Source: CAXSEF01 sp964236695 (lineage in GTDB: Bacteria > Pseudomonadota > Alphaproteobacteria > Acetobacterales > Acetobacteraceae). From it: DNA of 64,000 nucleotides. The notes beneath the pieces are model-generated. The model was not told the DNA's origin, searched no databases, and was given only the letters and a program-made list of their open reading frames with translations. Positions 34,921 to 44,249 of this stretch are shown here, in pieces (within the stretch, counting starts at the first letter, position 1; each line of letters starts with the position of its first letter). Location of the stretch: positions 56,976 through 120,975 of the forward strand of contig CAXSFU010000002.1 of NCBI GenBank assembly GCA_964236695.1. Reading direction: 5' to 3'. Made by a program: the position numbers and the translations under genes.

Positions 34921-36354
34921 TCACGCGGCCCCGCACGCCTGCGTCACGGCGGCGGCGATCTCCTCCAGCTCGTCGTCGGCGACCGCGATCATGTCGAGCA
35001 GCACCAGGTCGGCGGCGATGCGGCCCACGACGGCGGGGCGATTGCGGCGCAGCGCAAGGGCGAGGGCGTCGGCGTTCATGGACTCGCAGGCCAGGCCGAC
35101 ACCGCGGCTCGGCAGGCGGGCGCCCGGCAGCGAGCCGCCGCCGACCTGGGCCTCCGTGCCCTCGACGCGCCAGAGCACCGAGTCGGGCAGCAGCGCGCAC
35201 AGGCGCTCGGCGCGGGCCTGCAGGACGTCCTCGTCTTGGGCGAGCATGCGCATCACCGGCAGCTCCAGCGGCGCCTGCACGTGCAGGCGCAGCGTCGCCT
35301 CCAATGCGGCGAGGCACATCTTGTCCGCCCGCACCGCGCGCAGCAGGGGGTGGCGGCGCAGGCGCGCGATCACGGCCTCGCGTCCGACCAGGAGCCCGGC
35401 CTGCGGGCCGCCGAGCAGCTTGTCGCCGCTGAACGCCACCACGTCCGCGCCGGCGGCGACGGACTCGCGCACCGTGGGCTCGGACGGGCAGCGGAACGGG
35501 CGCAGGTCGTGCAGCGAGCCGCTGCCGAGGTCGTCCATCATCAGCAGGCCGTGCTCGTGGGCCAGCGCTGCGATCTCGGACGGCGCGGGCGCGCCGGTGA
35601 AGCCGGTGATGCGGTAGTTGCTTTGGTGCACGCGCAGCAGCATGCGGGTGCGGGGGCCGATCGCCTGCGCGTAGTCGGACAGGCGTGTGCGGTTGGTGGC
35701 GCCGACCTCGACTAGGCGGGCCCCGCCCTGCTGGATCACGTCGGGGATGCGGAAGCCGCCGCCGATCTCGACCAGCTCGCCGCGCGAGACGATCACCTCG
35801 CCCGGGCCATCGCCGGCCATGGCGGAGGCGGGGGCGCCGGCGAGGGCGGACAGGGCGAGCAGGACGGCGGCGGCGCAGTTGTTGACGCACAGGCCGGCCT
35901 CGGCGCCGCTCACGGTGCGCAGCAGCTCGCCGACGCCGGCGGCGCGCTCGCCGCGGCGGCCACGCTCGAGGTCGAACTCGAGGTTGCAGTAGGCCTGCGC
36001 CGCGTCGGCGACGGCGTCCACCGCCTGCTCGGCCAGGGGGGCGCGGCCCAGGTTGGTGTGCAGCAGGATGCCGGTGGCGTTGATGGTGCGGCGCAGGGAC
36101 GGCAGCGCCTCGCGCCGGAGCCGGCGGGCGGCGGCGAGCAGGATGGCGTCGGGCGAGGGCGGGTCGCCGCCGTCGCGGATCGCGGCGCGCGACAGGTCGA
36201 GCGCCTCGCGCAGCGCGTTGGTCACGGCCTGGCGCGAGGTGGCCGCGACCAGGGCGGCGGCGGCCTCGCTCTCGAGCAGCCGCTGCACCGGGGGCAGGGC
36301 ACGCAGCAGGCCGGCCCTGGTGTCGGCCCGCTCATCCTTGTCGGGGAGTGCCAT
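34921..36354 (-). CDS. selA: L-seryl-tRNA(Sec) selenium transferase SelA
   Basis: A 477-residue PLP enzyme that turns Ser-tRNA(Sec) into Sec-tRNA(Sec). The PLP lysine is Lys312 in FSGDKLLGG. INATGILLHTNLGRAPL (near residue 91), VNNCAAAVLLAL and DDLGSGS are SelA signatures. The length matches the family. It is first in selA-selB-selC. It requires selenophosphate from SelD, which is not in this window. Its presence implies at least one selenoprotein elsewhere, most likely a formate dehydrogenase. Confidence 0.96.
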   Translation of the reverse strand: MALPDKDERADTRAGLLRALPPVQRLLESEAAAALVAATSRQAVTNALREALDLSRAAIRDGGDPPSPDAILLAAARRLRREALPSLRRTINATGILLHTNLGRAPLAEQAVDAVADAAQAYCNLEFDLERGRRGERAAGVGELLRTVSGAEAGLCVNNCAAAVLLALSALAGAPASAMAGDGPGEVIVSRGELVEIGGGFRIPDVIQQGGARLVEVGATNRTRLSDYAQAIGPRTRMLLRVHQSNYRITGFTGAPAPSEIAALAHEHGLLMMDDLGSGSLHDLRPFRCPSEPTVRESVAAGADVVAFSGDKLLGGPQAGLLVGREAVIARLRRHPLLRAVRADKMCLAALEATLRLHVQAPLELPVMRMLAQDEDVLQARAERLCALLPDSVLWRVEGTEAQVGGGSLPGARLPSRGVGLACESMNADALALALRRNRPAVVGRIAADLVLLDMIAVADDELEEIAAAVTQACGAA

Positions 36355-36707
36355 CGCCGTGTGATAGTCAATGTCCCATCGCCGCTCAATCGGAGATGCG
36401 GCCTGCGGGAATGCGGCCGGAAAGGACGCAGGTCCTGCCGGTCGCGCCGCGTCCGTCGGCGCGTTCGCGGGAAAGTCAGGCTGCGGTCTCTTCGCCACGC
36501 CGCCTGCGACCGTTGCTTCGGCGAACGACCGGCGCTGCCGCGGGCGAAAGTGGCGGGGTGTCCGAGGCGGCGTATTTTGCGTTTTTGCGGACAGAAGAAC
36601 ACCCGAGAGGTCTGGCAATCCTCCCGGAAATATGAATAGTGATCAATGTTGGTTGGCCGCACCGCCTTGTGAGTACAGGGTGATGCTGACGGGGCGGCTT
36701 CGCACTC
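36355..36707. other. Intergenic region upstream of selA
   Basis: This 353-base gap separates divergent genes (selA on the minus strand, a small gene on the plus strand) and should hold both promoters. It is slightly less GC-rich near 36580-36660. I see no repeat of either family and no convincing promoter match. Confidence 0.5.
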
Positions 36708-37016
36708 ATGGCAAAGGACGCAATGGCTGTGTTCACGGACAGGATGGTTGAGGAGCAGGAGGTCGAAGAGGGCGGACGCGACGTCGCCCTGCCGGCCACG
36801 CCGCGCCACACGCGTCGCCTGTCGGACAAGATCCTCGTCGCGTTCCACCAGGCCTGCGACACCGGGGAGCTCGACGTGGCGGAGCAGCTGCTCGTGATCC
36901 TCGAAAAGATGATGGGCCGCCGCCCGACCGCGAACGAGGGCAACCGCCGCCGCAACATGGAAAGCCTGGTCGCCGCGTTCGAGCGGCTCTGGCATCTGCG
37001 CCACCCGGAACGCTGA
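36708..37016 (+). CDS. Small conserved hypothetical protein
   Basis: A 102-residue soluble protein with an acidic N-terminus and a helical centre (LVAFHQACDTGELDVAEQLLVILEKMM) that looks like one pair of tetratricopeptide-type helices, ending in a basic tail (GNRRRNMESLVAAFERLW). Similar short proteins occur in Rhodospirillales; no function is known to me. An internal ATG at 36723 has a better ribosome site (AAGGA) and may be the true start. Confidence 0.7.
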   Translation: MAKDAMAVFTDRMVEEQEVEEGGRDVALPATPRHTRRLSDKILVAFHQACDTGELDVAEQLLVILEKMMGRRPTANEGNRRRNMESLVAAFERLWHLRHPER

Positions 37017-37157
37017 GCGCCGCAGCGGGTCGCGCGGCCGCGGCTGGTCCGCGGGGCGGCGGGCGTTCTTCCTGCGCCTTTGGTGTCGGGCTCGCCCGCA
37101 GGTGCCTGTGTGCAGGGCCGGGCGGTGCAGGCCGACCCGCTGGTCGGTCCTCCCGGA

Positions 37158-37934
37158 TCAGCCTGCGACGGGAAGTGCGGCGCCCAGCCTGAGCACCGCG
37201 TCCGCGTCCGCCGTGAACCGGCCGTCCGCCTCGTGCAGCACCAGGCCCGGATGCAGCGTGCTGCCGGCGCGGCTGCCGAGGCTGCCCTGCACCAGCACCA
37301 GGCGGGCCGCCACGCCGCGGCGCGGCCAGAGCGGCAGCACGGAGATGCCGCCGCAGCCCGACTGGCGCAGCGCAGACGCCGCCTCGGCCAGCGCCGCGGC
37401 GGGCAGGGCGAGGGTGACGGTGCCGCGGTGGCGCAGGCTGCGGCACAGGGCGGCGACCCACAGCGCCAGCAGGCCAGGGACGGCCCGGCGCGCCACGTCG
37501 CGCTCGCCGTCAGGGGAGGCGGTGCCGGCGTGCCAGGGCGGGTTGGCGAAGGCGTGGTGGAAGCCTCCCGCCGGCGCGTGGCCGGCGGCCAGGTCGGTGG
37601 CGAGCACCTCGATGCCGGTTGCGCCGTTGGCGGCGAGGTTGCGTCGCGCCAGCGCGGCCAGCGCCGGGTTCAGCTCGATGCCGGCGCCGGCGAGGGGCGA
37701 GACGCGCGCGGCCAGGCACAGCAGGCCGGCGCCGGCGCCGGTGCCGCCCTCCAGGACGCGCTGCCCCGGGCGTGCGGGCACCCAGGCGGCCATCAGCACC
37801 GGCTCCAGGCCGCTGCGGTGGCCGCGCAGCATCTGCCGGTAGATCACGCGGCCGCCGAGCAGGGTGCCGGCGGTCTCGCCGGGCGGATCGGCGGCTTCGG
37901 GTGCGGGGGGCGGCGCGGGCCCGGGGAGCTGCAC
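37158..37934 (-). CDS. TrmN6-like tRNA adenine-N6 methyltransferase
   Basis: A 258-residue SAM-dependent methyltransferase. The SAM loop is VLEGGTGAGAG (60-70), followed by GIELNP, and the catalytic NPPW motif is at 131-134 (the N-P-P-aromatic signature of base-amino methylases). It resembles YfiC/TrmN6, which methylates A37 of tRNA-Val. It starts (GTG) five bases after the small DUF2007 gene, and the pair is divergent from the polyprenyl synthase gene, an order common in alphaproteobacteria. Confidence 0.83.
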   Translation of the reverse strand: MQLPGPAPPPAPEAADPPGETAGTLLGGRVIYRQMLRGHRSGLEPVLMAAWVPARPGQRVLEGGTGAGAGLLCLAARVSPLAGAGIELNPALAALARRNLAANGATGIEVLATDLAAGHAPAGGFHHAFANPPWHAGTASPDGERDVARRAVPGLLALWVAALCRSLRHRGTVTLALPAAALAEAASALRQSGCGGISVLPLWPRRGVAARLVLVQGSLGSRAGSTLHPGLVLHEADGRFTADADAVLRLGAALPVAG

Positions 37935-37939
37935 CGCGC

Positions 37940-38146
37940 TCAGCCCTCGCCGGCCTCGCGCAGGACGCGTCGTGCGCGGGCCTCATCGTCGTCGCCGACC
38001 ACGAGGCGGCGCGGGATGGCGCCGATGCTGCCCTCCATCGCGCTGGTGTGGGCGTCGAGCAGCAGCGCCTCGATCCCGGCGTCGGCGAGCAGCACGCGCA
38101 GGAAGCTGAGCCGCACGGGATCGTTGGTGGTGGCGACGACGCGCAT
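37940..38146 (-). CDS. DUF2007 family small protein
   Basis: A 68-residue protein that opens MRVVATTNDPVRLSFLRVLL and contains DAGIEALLLDAHTSA, the single compact alpha/beta domain of DUF2007 (putative signal-transducing protein). It is translated just before the methyltransferase gene and the two likely share a transcript. Molecular role unknown. Confidence 0.85.
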   Translation of the reverse strand: MRVVATTNDPVRLSFLRVLLADAGIEALLLDAHTSAMEGSIGAIPRRLVVGDDDEARARRVLREAGEG

Positions 38147-38272
38147 GCTTGTGCCTCGGGACGGGGTGGTGCAAGGAAGGCGCCCGGCGCCGGGACGCGC
38201 CGTGGCGCCCGATCACGCCAGGTCGCGCCATGGTGCCTGCGGCGCGCGGTCGATCAAACCCGGGAGACGCGG

Positions 38273-39322
38273 TTGGGTGCCACGGCGAGACAGCCGGACG
38301 GTTCGGGCGCAGCCGGCGAGGGTGACGCCGGCTCGGGTGCTGCGTCCGACGCCCTGTCCCGGCTCGCGGCACTGTTCCACGACGACATCGCCGCCTGCAA
38401 CCGCGCCATCGTCGGGCGCATGGACAGCCCTGTCGCGCTGATCCCGCAGCTCGCGGCGCACATCGTGGCGGCCGGCGGCAAGCGGCTGCGGCCGCTGCTG
38501 ACGCTCGCGGCGGCGCGGCTGTGCGGCTATGGCGGCGACCGGCAGGTGCGGCTGGCCGCGTGCGTCGAGTTCATCCACACGGCGACGCTGCTGCACGACG
38601 ACGTGGTCGACGAGAGCTTCCTGCGCCGCGGCCTGGCCAGCGCCAACGCGGTGTTCGGCAACAAGGCGTCGGTGCTGGTCGGCGACTTCCTGTTCGCGCG
38701 CGCCTTCCAGCTCATGGTCGAGGACGGCTCGCTCAAGGTGCTGGGCATCCTGTCGCAGGCGGCGGCGACCATCGCCGAGGGCGAGGTGCTGCAGCTCACC
38801 ACGCAGAACGACCTGTCGACGCCCGAGGCGCGCTACCTCGACGTGGTGCGCGGCAAGACCGCGGCGCTGTTCGCCGCCGCCTGCCAGGTGGGGGCGGTGG
38901 TGGCCGCGCGTCCGGAGGCGGAGGAGCGGGCGCTGTTCGACTACGGCATGAACCTGGGGATCGCGTTCCAGCTGGTCGACGACGCGCTCGACTATGCGGC
39001 GGACCAGGCGGAGCTGGGCAAGACGGTCGGCGACGACTTCCGCGAGGGCAAGATCACCCTGCCGGTGCTGGCCGCGCACGCCGCCGGCAGCGAGGACGAC
39101 CGCGCGTTCTGGCGCCGCACGGTGGGGGACAGCGAGCAGACGGAGGCGGACCTCGACCACGCGATGCGCCTGGTCGCGGACAGCGGGGCGATCGCGGCCA
39201 CGCTGGCGCGGGCGGGGGAGTTCGCGCTGGCGGCGCGCTGCGCGCTGTCGGTGTTCCCTGACGGCGAGGTTCGGCAGCGGATGCTGGAGGTCGCGGACTA
39301 CACGGTCAGCCGGGGGCGGTAA
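38273..39322 (+). CDS. ispB: Polyprenyl (octaprenyl/decaprenyl) diphosphate synthase
   Basis: A 349-residue trans-prenyl transferase that makes the ubiquinone side chain. The first Asp-rich motif DDVVD is at 109-113 and the second, DDALD, at 236-240; GGKRLRPLL precedes the first, as usual. It should be peripheral to the membrane. No ATG precedes the conserved region; the TTG at 38273 has GGGAG six bases before it and gives a 25-residue Gly/Ser-rich leader. A type I repeat follows directly. Confidence 0.93.
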   Translation: MGATARQPDGSGAAGEGDAGSGAASDALSRLAALFHDDIAACNRAIVGRMDSPVALIPQLAAHIVAAGGKRLRPLLTLAAARLCGYGGDRQVRLAACVEFIHTATLLHDDVVDESFLRRGLASANAVFGNKASVLVGDFLFARAFQLMVEDGSLKVLGILSQAAATIAEGEVLQLTTQNDLSTPEARYLDVVRGKTAALFAAACQVGAVVAARPEAEERALFDYGMNLGIAFQLVDDALDYAADQAELGKTVGDDFREGKITLPVLAAHAAGSEDDRAFWRRTVGDSEQTEADLDHAMRLVADSGAIAATLARAGEFALAARCALSVFPDGEVRQRMLEVADYTVSRGR

Positions 39323-39448
39323 GGGAAGGCTGGGCTCTGCCCAGACCCGCCAGGGGCGAGCCGCCCCTGGACCGGCTTCACTTAAGTAATGGATTCCAAA
39401 GGCTAGCCTTTGGCGGGGTCCAGGGGCAGAGCCCCTGGCCTTCCTGCC
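39323..39448. repeat. Type I modular palindromic repeat, copy 14
   Basis: Begins GGGAAGGCTGGGCTCTGCCC immediately after the ispB TAA and ends CCCCTGGCCTTCCTGCCC three bases before the next convergent gene's stop. A nearly complete copy with all standard modules. Confidence 0.88.
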
Positions 39449-39451
39449 CTC

Positions 39452-40474
39452 TCAGCCTTCCCCATTCGCCATCAGCCGCCGCAGCACCCGCACGGCGTCG
39501 CGGGTGACGGCCGGGTCGCGCCCCGGCCTGGACAGCATGTCGCCCCAGGCGAACAGGTCGGCGACGCGCGCGATCGCCTCCCAGTCCTGCGGCAGCGCGC
39601 CGCCAGCCTCGCGGTAGCCGCGCGCCAGGCCGGCGGCGAAGCCCGGCCGGTCGGCGACGCCGGGCCGCAGCAGGGCGGCGAAGTCGAGCGCTGGCAGCCC
39701 CGACAGCGCGTATTCCCAATCCAGGATCGCCGCCACGGCCCAGCCCTGGCCGTGGCGGCGCAGCAGGAGGTTGGATGGGTTGCAGTCACCGTGCACTAGG
39801 CAGGGCGGCGAGGGCCAGTCGGCGAGGCGGCTGGCGTGGCGACGCACGAAGGCGAGCACGGCGGCGGCGAGATCGGGGCCGAGGCGGGCGAGGGCCTCGC
39901 CGTGGCGCAGGCGCTCGTCGAGGAAGGCCAGCAGGGCGGCGGCGTCGAGGTCGATCGTGTGCGCCACCTCTAGGCCGTCGCCGAGGAAGCCGAGGCGGGG
40001 CAGGCGGACGGCGTGGACGGCGGCCAGGGCGGCGCCGACCGCGGCGGCAAGGACGTGCGGGGCGGCGGCGGGCGTGTCGCCCGGCACGGCCGGGTCGGGC
40101 AGGAGGTGGTCGAGGCGGTCGGCGTCGATCCACTCGCACACGCTCGCCGGGCCGCCGGTGAGGGAGGACCGCGCGACGGCGTGCAGCACGCGCGCCATCG
40201 GCACGCCGCGCGGCCGCAGCAGCGCCGGCAGCGCGGCCTCGCGGGCGGCGGAGGCGGCGCCGTGCTGGAACAGGCGCAGCAGGACGTGGTGCGGCGCACG
40301 GTCCAGGGTCACGCGCAGGCTGGTGTTGGACAGGCCGCCGGACAGGGGCGTCGCCGCGAGCACCCTCGCGTGCGGCAGGGCGGGGGCGACCAGGGCGGCG
40401 ACCTCGGCCAGGCTCGGCGCCAGCTCCGGAGCGGCGCGAAGCCAGCCGGAGCGCAGGGGCGGGGCGTCGCTCAC
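39452..40474 (-). CDS. Aminoglycoside/choline-kinase-like phosphotransferase
   Basis: A 340-residue kinase of the APH/choline kinase fold. The Brenner-type catalytic motif is HGDCNPSNLLL, with LDWEYALSG following as the metal-binding loop. SGGLSNTSLRVTL at the N-terminus resembles the nucleotide loop of choline/thiamine kinases. Physiological substrates may be thiamine, choline or a sugar; resistance is not implied. The GTG start overlaps the murI stop (GTGA). Confidence 0.83.
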   Translation of the reverse strand: MSDAPPLRSGWLRAAPELAPSLAEVAALVAPALPHARVLAATPLSGGLSNTSLRVTLDRAPHHVLLRLFQHGAASAAREAALPALLRPRGVPMARVLHAVARSSLTGGPASVCEWIDADRLDHLLPDPAVPGDTPAAAPHVLAAAVGAALAAVHAVRLPRLGFLGDGLEVAHTIDLDAAALLAFLDERLRHGEALARLGPDLAAAVLAFVRRHASRLADWPSPPCLVHGDCNPSNLLLRRHGQGWAVAAILDWEYALSGLPALDFAALLRPGVADRPGFAAGLARGYREAGGALPQDWEAIARVADLFAWGDMLSRPGRDPAVTRDAVRVLRRLMANGEG

Positions 40475-41307
40475 CGTCCTGCCCCGGCGGCGGGCAGCGG
40501 GGCGGGGTCGAGCACGCGCAGCTCGGCGAAGCCGTGGGCGAGGAACCGTCGCGCCAGCGGCCTGGGGTGCGCAGGGGGCGAGGTGACGAACACGCTGGCG
40601 CCGACCGGGATGCGCTCCGGGACCGGGGTGGACGGCGCGGAAGGGATCGAGTCGAGAAGGAAGGCGATGCGGCGGGCCACGGCGGGGGCCGGGTCGAGCC
40701 AGGTGATGCCGGGCGGCGCGGCGCGGGCGAGCTCCGGCAGCAGCAGGCGATAGTGGGTGCAGCCGAGCACGACCGTGTCGATGTCCTCCGCGCCGGGCTG
40801 GGCGAACAGCTCGGCCAGCTCGGCGGCGACGGCGCCGGGCGGGGGCGGCGTGCCGGCGAAGCGGGCCTCCGCGAGGCCGGCGAGGCGGCGGGCGCCGTGC
40901 GCGTGCACCGTGCAGTCCGGGGCGAAGCGGGCCACGAGGTCGGCGACGTAGGGGCGCGCCACGGTGGCCGGCGTCGCGAGCAGGCCGAAGCGGCGGGTGC
41001 GGCTCAGGGCGGCCGCCCACCTGATGGCGGGGACGCAGCCGACGAAGGGCAGGTCGAAGCGCGCGCGCAGGGCGGCCAGGGCGGCGACGCTGGCGGTGTT
41101 GCAGGCGAGCACGACCAGGCACGGCGCGACGGCGTCGATCGCGCGCGACACCAGGGCAACGAGGTGGGCGGCGAGGTCGTCGGCGGTGCGCTCGCCATAC
41201 GGGAAGCCGGCGGTGTCGGCGAGGTATGCGATCGACAGGCCCGGGCGGAGCGCGCGCAGCTCGGCCACCACGCCGAGGCCGCCGATGCCGGAGTCCAGCA
41301 CCAGCAC
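40471..41307 (-). CDS. murI: Glutamate racemase
   Basis: A 278-residue enzyme that makes D-glutamate for peptidoglycan. The active-site motifs are DSGIGG (5-10), Cys69 in ACNTAS and Cys183 in GCTHYRLLL, the two catalytic cysteines. The start (GTG) is very close to the first motif, as is normal for the family. It overlaps the kinase gene downstream by four bases, and follows the MFS gene after a 79-base gap. Confidence 0.94.
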   Translation of the reverse strand: MLVLDSGIGGLGVVAELRALRPGLSIAYLADTAGFPYGERTADDLAAHLVALVSRAIDAVAPCLVVLACNTASVAALAALRARFDLPFVGCVPAIRWAAALSRTRRFGLLATPATVARPYVADLVARFAPDCTVHAHGARRLAGLAEARFAGTPPPPGAVAAELAELFAQPGAEDIDTVVLGCTHYRLLLPELARAAPPGITWLDPAPAVARRIAFLLDSIPSAPSTPVPERIPVGASVFVTSPPAHPRPLARRFLAHGFAELRVLDPAPLPAAGAGR

Positions 41308-41386
41308 GGGCGCCTGGCCGGCGGGCGGCGTGTGCGGTGGCGACCCGGCCGGGGCGACGCCCCCCAGGCCGGCGGGCGTGGCCGGT

Positions 41387-42697
41387 TCAGGCGGGCTGAC
41401 GGAGCGGCTCCCTGGCGATGCGGCGCGCCTGCGACAGCCGCATCGGCCGCAGCACCAGCAGGGCGAGCAGGGCGGCGGTGATGTTGAACAGGGCGGCGAG
41501 GTAGAACACGGACACCCAGCTCCCGGTGCTCTCGCGCAGGAGGCTGGCCATCGGCACGACGAGGGCGGCGGTGCCTTTCGCAGTGTAGAGCATGCCGTAG
41601 TTGGCGGCGGCGTGGCGGCGGCCGAACAGGTCGGTGCACAGCGCCGGGAACAGGCTGTAAATCTCGCCCCAGGCGAAGAACACCATGCCGGAGATCAGCA
41701 CGAAGGCCACCGGGCTGTGCGCGAACATCAGCAGGGCGAAGATGCCGATGCCTTCCAGCATGAAGGCGATGAACATCGTCACCTCGCGGCCGATGAGGTC
41801 GGAGACCCAGCCGAAGAACGGGCGGGTCACGCCGTTGAGGATGCGGTCGAGCGAGAGCGCGAAGGTCAGCGCGGGCAGGCTGAAGCCGAGGATGGCGACC
41901 GGCGCCTTGTCCACGCCGTAGTCGGCGGCAATCACCGCAAGCTGGGCGGTGGCCATCAGGCCGCCGGAGCCGACCATGACGAACATCGCATACATCAGCC
42001 AGAAGGCGGGGCGGCCGAGCACCGTGCGCGGCGACAGGCCGCTGCTGACCGCGACGTAGGAGCCCTGGGCCGCGCCGTGCACCGGGTCCTCGCCGAAGTC
42101 GGCGCCGGGCTGGGCGGCGACACCGACCTCGAAGCCTGGCGGCGAGCGGAGGAACAGGGCGGCGAGCATCAGCACCACGCCCTGCGCGGTGCCGAACACC
42201 ATGAAGGCGGACTCGTAGCCGTGGGCGGCGATCCAGTGCGAGATCGGCACGATGGTCACGGCGGAGCCGGCGCCGAAGCCGGCCGCGGTCAGGCCGGTGG
42301 CCAGCCCGCGCTTCTCGGTGAACCAGCGCAGGGCGTTGCCGACGGTGGCGGCGTAGACGATGCCGGCGCCGATGCCGCCCATGCCTGCCGCGACATAGAG
42401 CAGGGTCAGCGAGTCCGCGGCGCCGTTGAGCAGCCAGGAGCCGCCGACCAGGATGCCGCCGACGAACACCAGCGGGCGCGGGCCGAGCCGGTCGATCACC
42501 CAGCCCTCGAACGGCAGCAGCCACGTCTCGGCCAGCACGAACACGGTGAACGCCCACTGCACGTCGGCGCGCGTCCAGCCGTGGGCGTGGGTGATCGGCA
42601 GCACGAACAGCGTCCAGCCGTACTGGAGGTTGGCGATCATGACCATGCAGAGGATGCCGATCCAGAGCTGGACCCAGCGCGTGCGCAAAGCGGCCAT
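41387..42697 (-). CDS. MFS transporter, oxalate/formate antiporter type
   Basis: A 436-residue carrier with about 12 membrane segments. It opens MAALRTRWVQLWIGILCM, and NLQYGWTLFVLPI plus the R-F-T-E-K-R-G-L-A region are typical of the OxlT group, which exchanges oxalate for formate. The central cytoplasmic loop (about 200-235) is longer than usual. In a C1-using organism import or export of formate/oxalate would fit. AAGGAA precedes the ATG. Confidence 0.87.
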   Translation of the reverse strand: MAALRTRWVQLWIGILCMVMIANLQYGWTLFVLPITHAHGWTRADVQWAFTVFVLAETWLLPFEGWVIDRLGPRPLVFVGGILVGGSWLLNGAADSLTLLYVAAGMGGIGAGIVYAATVGNALRWFTEKRGLATGLTAAGFGAGSAVTIVPISHWIAAHGYESAFMVFGTAQGVVLMLAALFLRSPPGFEVGVAAQPGADFGEDPVHGAAQGSYVAVSSGLSPRTVLGRPAFWLMYAMFVMVGSGGLMATAQLAVIAADYGVDKAPVAILGFSLPALTFALSLDRILNGVTRPFFGWVSDLIGREVTMFIAFMLEGIGIFALLMFAHSPVAFVLISGMVFFAWGEIYSLFPALCTDLFGRRHAAANYGMLYTAKGTAALVVPMASLLRESTGSWVSVFYLAALFNITAALLALLVLRPMRLSQARRIAREPLRQPA

Positions 42698-43076
42698 CCG
42701 TCGTTCCTTCGGCTGCGGTGGGCCGCGTTACAGGGAGTAAATCCGGGAAACAAATGTAATGATTGTAAATTGAGACGAATGCGGGGCAGCGGGAGGTAGG
42801 ACGGCCCGATATCAACGGCCGAACGCCTTGACCTGTCGAGGCGAGCAAGGCTGGGCTCTGCCCGGACCCGCCAGGGACGAGCGGCCCCTGGACCGGCCTC
42901 GCTTAAGGAGTGGATTCCAAAGGCTCGGCCTTTGGCGGGGTCCAGGGGCAGAGCCCCTGGCCTTCCTGTCCTGGCCGGCCAAAGCAGCCGACCACCGGCG
43001 TCTGTAGCGAGGTCACAGGATTTTCCGGCATTTCGCTGGCCTGGGCAAAGCCCGGTTCCTCTTGCCTGTCGCCAGC
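42698..43076. other. Intergenic region between MFS and pyrE genes
   Basis: A 379-base gap between co-oriented (minus-strand) genes. The left part is A/T-rich for this genome (around 42745-42780), with a direct repeat TGTAA-TGAT-TGTAA, and likely carries the MFS promoter. The rest is a type I repeat and a short tail before the pyrE stop. No gene is visible. Confidence 0.55.
42843..42976. repeat. Type I modular palindromic repeat, copy 15
   Basis: Runs from GAGCAAGGCTGGGCTCTGCCC to CCCCTGGCCTTCCTGTCCTGG. It holds the CCAAAGGCTCGGCCTTTGG module, with one extra base compared with other copies. Confidence 0.87.
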
Positions 43077-43829
43077 CTACCCCGCCGCCTGCGCCTTGCG
43101 CCGGGCGGCCTCCTCCGCGCTGGCCGCGCCGCCGTGAGCCGCCGACCAGGCGATCGGGTCCTCCAGGAAGCGGTGCACCTCGACCATGGCCTGCGGCGTG
43201 AAGTATGGCCGTTCTCGGCAGGCTTCCAGCACGTCCCACCAGGTGCACAAGTGGTGCAGGGTGATGCCCATCGCCGAGAGCGTCTGCAGGCTGCCGGGGA
43301 ACACGCCGTAGAAGAACACCACGAAGGCATGCTCGACGAGGGCGCCGGCTTCGCGCAGCGCGCTGGCGAAGGCGACCTTGGAGGCGCCGTCGGTGGTGAG
43401 GTCCTCGACCAGCAGCGTCTGCCTGCCGACCGGGACGTCGCCCTCGATCCGGGCGTTGCGGCCGAAGCCCTTGGGCTTCTTGCGCACGTAGGCCATGGGG
43501 GCGAGCATGCGGTCGGCCATCCAGGCGGCGAACGGGATGCCCGCGGTCTCGCCGCCGGCGACGACCTCGATGGTCTCGTGGCCGACGTGGCGGTTGATCT
43601 TCTCCACGCCGAGCGCGCTGATCGTGGCGCGGGCGCGGGGGAAGTAGATGATGCGGCGGCAGTCGATGTAGACCGGCGAGGCCCAGCCGGAGGTCAGGAT
43701 GTAGGGCTGCTCCGGGCGGAAGTTGACCGCCTTGATCTCGAGCAGGATGCGGGCGGTGACCAGGGCGGCGTCGCGGTCCCAGTCGGAATCCATGCCGGCG
43801 CGGGGGCCGGCGGAGGCGGGCAGGGCCAT
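43077..43829 (-). CDS. pyrE: Orotate phosphoribosyltransferase
   Basis: A 250-residue pyrimidine-synthesis enzyme that joins orotate to PRPP. The PRPP-binding motif is TLLVEDLTTDGASK (138-151) and the substrate region is PYILTSGWASPVYIDCR (42-58). GGETAGIPFA and MAYVRKKPKGFG are family features. The C-terminal extension after the PRPP motif (about 100 residues) is longer than in E. coli PyrE and resembles an alphaproteobacterial form. The ATG at 43829 has GGAG upstream; 43793 is an alternative start. Confidence 0.9.
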   Translation of the reverse strand: MALPASAGPRAGMDSDWDRDAALVTARILLEIKAVNFRPEQPYILTSGWASPVYIDCRRIIYFPRARATISALGVEKINRHVGHETIEVVAGGETAGIPFAAWMADRMLAPMAYVRKKPKGFGRNARIEGDVPVGRQTLLVEDLTTDGASKVAFASALREAGALVEHAFVVFFYGVFPGSLQTLSAMGITLHHLCTWWDVLEACRERPYFTPQAMVEVHRFLEDPIAWSAAHGGAASAEEAARRKAQAAG

Positions 43830-43943
43830 GGGCGTGGGCTCCGAGGTCGGGCTCCTGCTTAGCCGCGCGCCCGGGCGGCGTCCATCGCGCGCCGGCGGAG
43901 GCGGCCGTGCCACAGGCGGGCTGCTCCGCGTCCCGGCGCTTGC

Positions 43944-43972
43944 TTGCCCGGCTTGTGCCGCTCGGGTAGCAT
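43944..43972 (+). promoter_or_regulatory. Possible sigma-70-like promoter
   Basis: TTGCCC and TAGCAT are separated by exactly 17 bases. Transcription would start near 43979, about 30 bases before the GTG of the small gene that follows, in a stretch where few other promoter-like pairs are visible. Confidence 0.4.
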
Positions 43973-44009
43973 GACCATTCTGCGAGGGTGTCGCAGCGAG
44001 GGGATTGCC

Positions 44010-44249
44010 GTGGTTCGTGAGTCCAGCCCGATCGCGCGTCGCTGCGAGCGTGCCGTCGTGACGGCGTATCGCGAGCTGCGTGGCCACGGCAACGCCGACC
44101 TGCACGCGTTCCAGGCCTGCACGACGCTGTACCGCATCCACCACCCCGAGGCGTCGCTCAACGAGGCGCGCCGGCTGGTGTCGGAGTGGATCGACCACCA
44201 TGTCGTGCGCCAGGACGCCGGGCCGACGCAGGGCTGCGAGTGCGACTGA
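44010..44249 (+). CDS. Small hypothetical protein with conserved helical core
   Basis: A 79-residue protein with a helical body (RRCERAVVTAYRELRGHGNADLHAFQACTTLYRIHHPE) and a short acidic tail ending CECD. The GTG start has GAGGGG seven bases upstream and a promoter-like pair before that; an ATG at 43971 would fall inside the predicted promoter. No function is known to me. It ends 140 bases before a type II element. Confidence 0.65.
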   Translation: MVRESSPIARRCERAVVTAYRELRGHGNADLHAFQACTTLYRIHHPEASLNEARRLVSEWIDHHVVRQDAGPTQGCECD

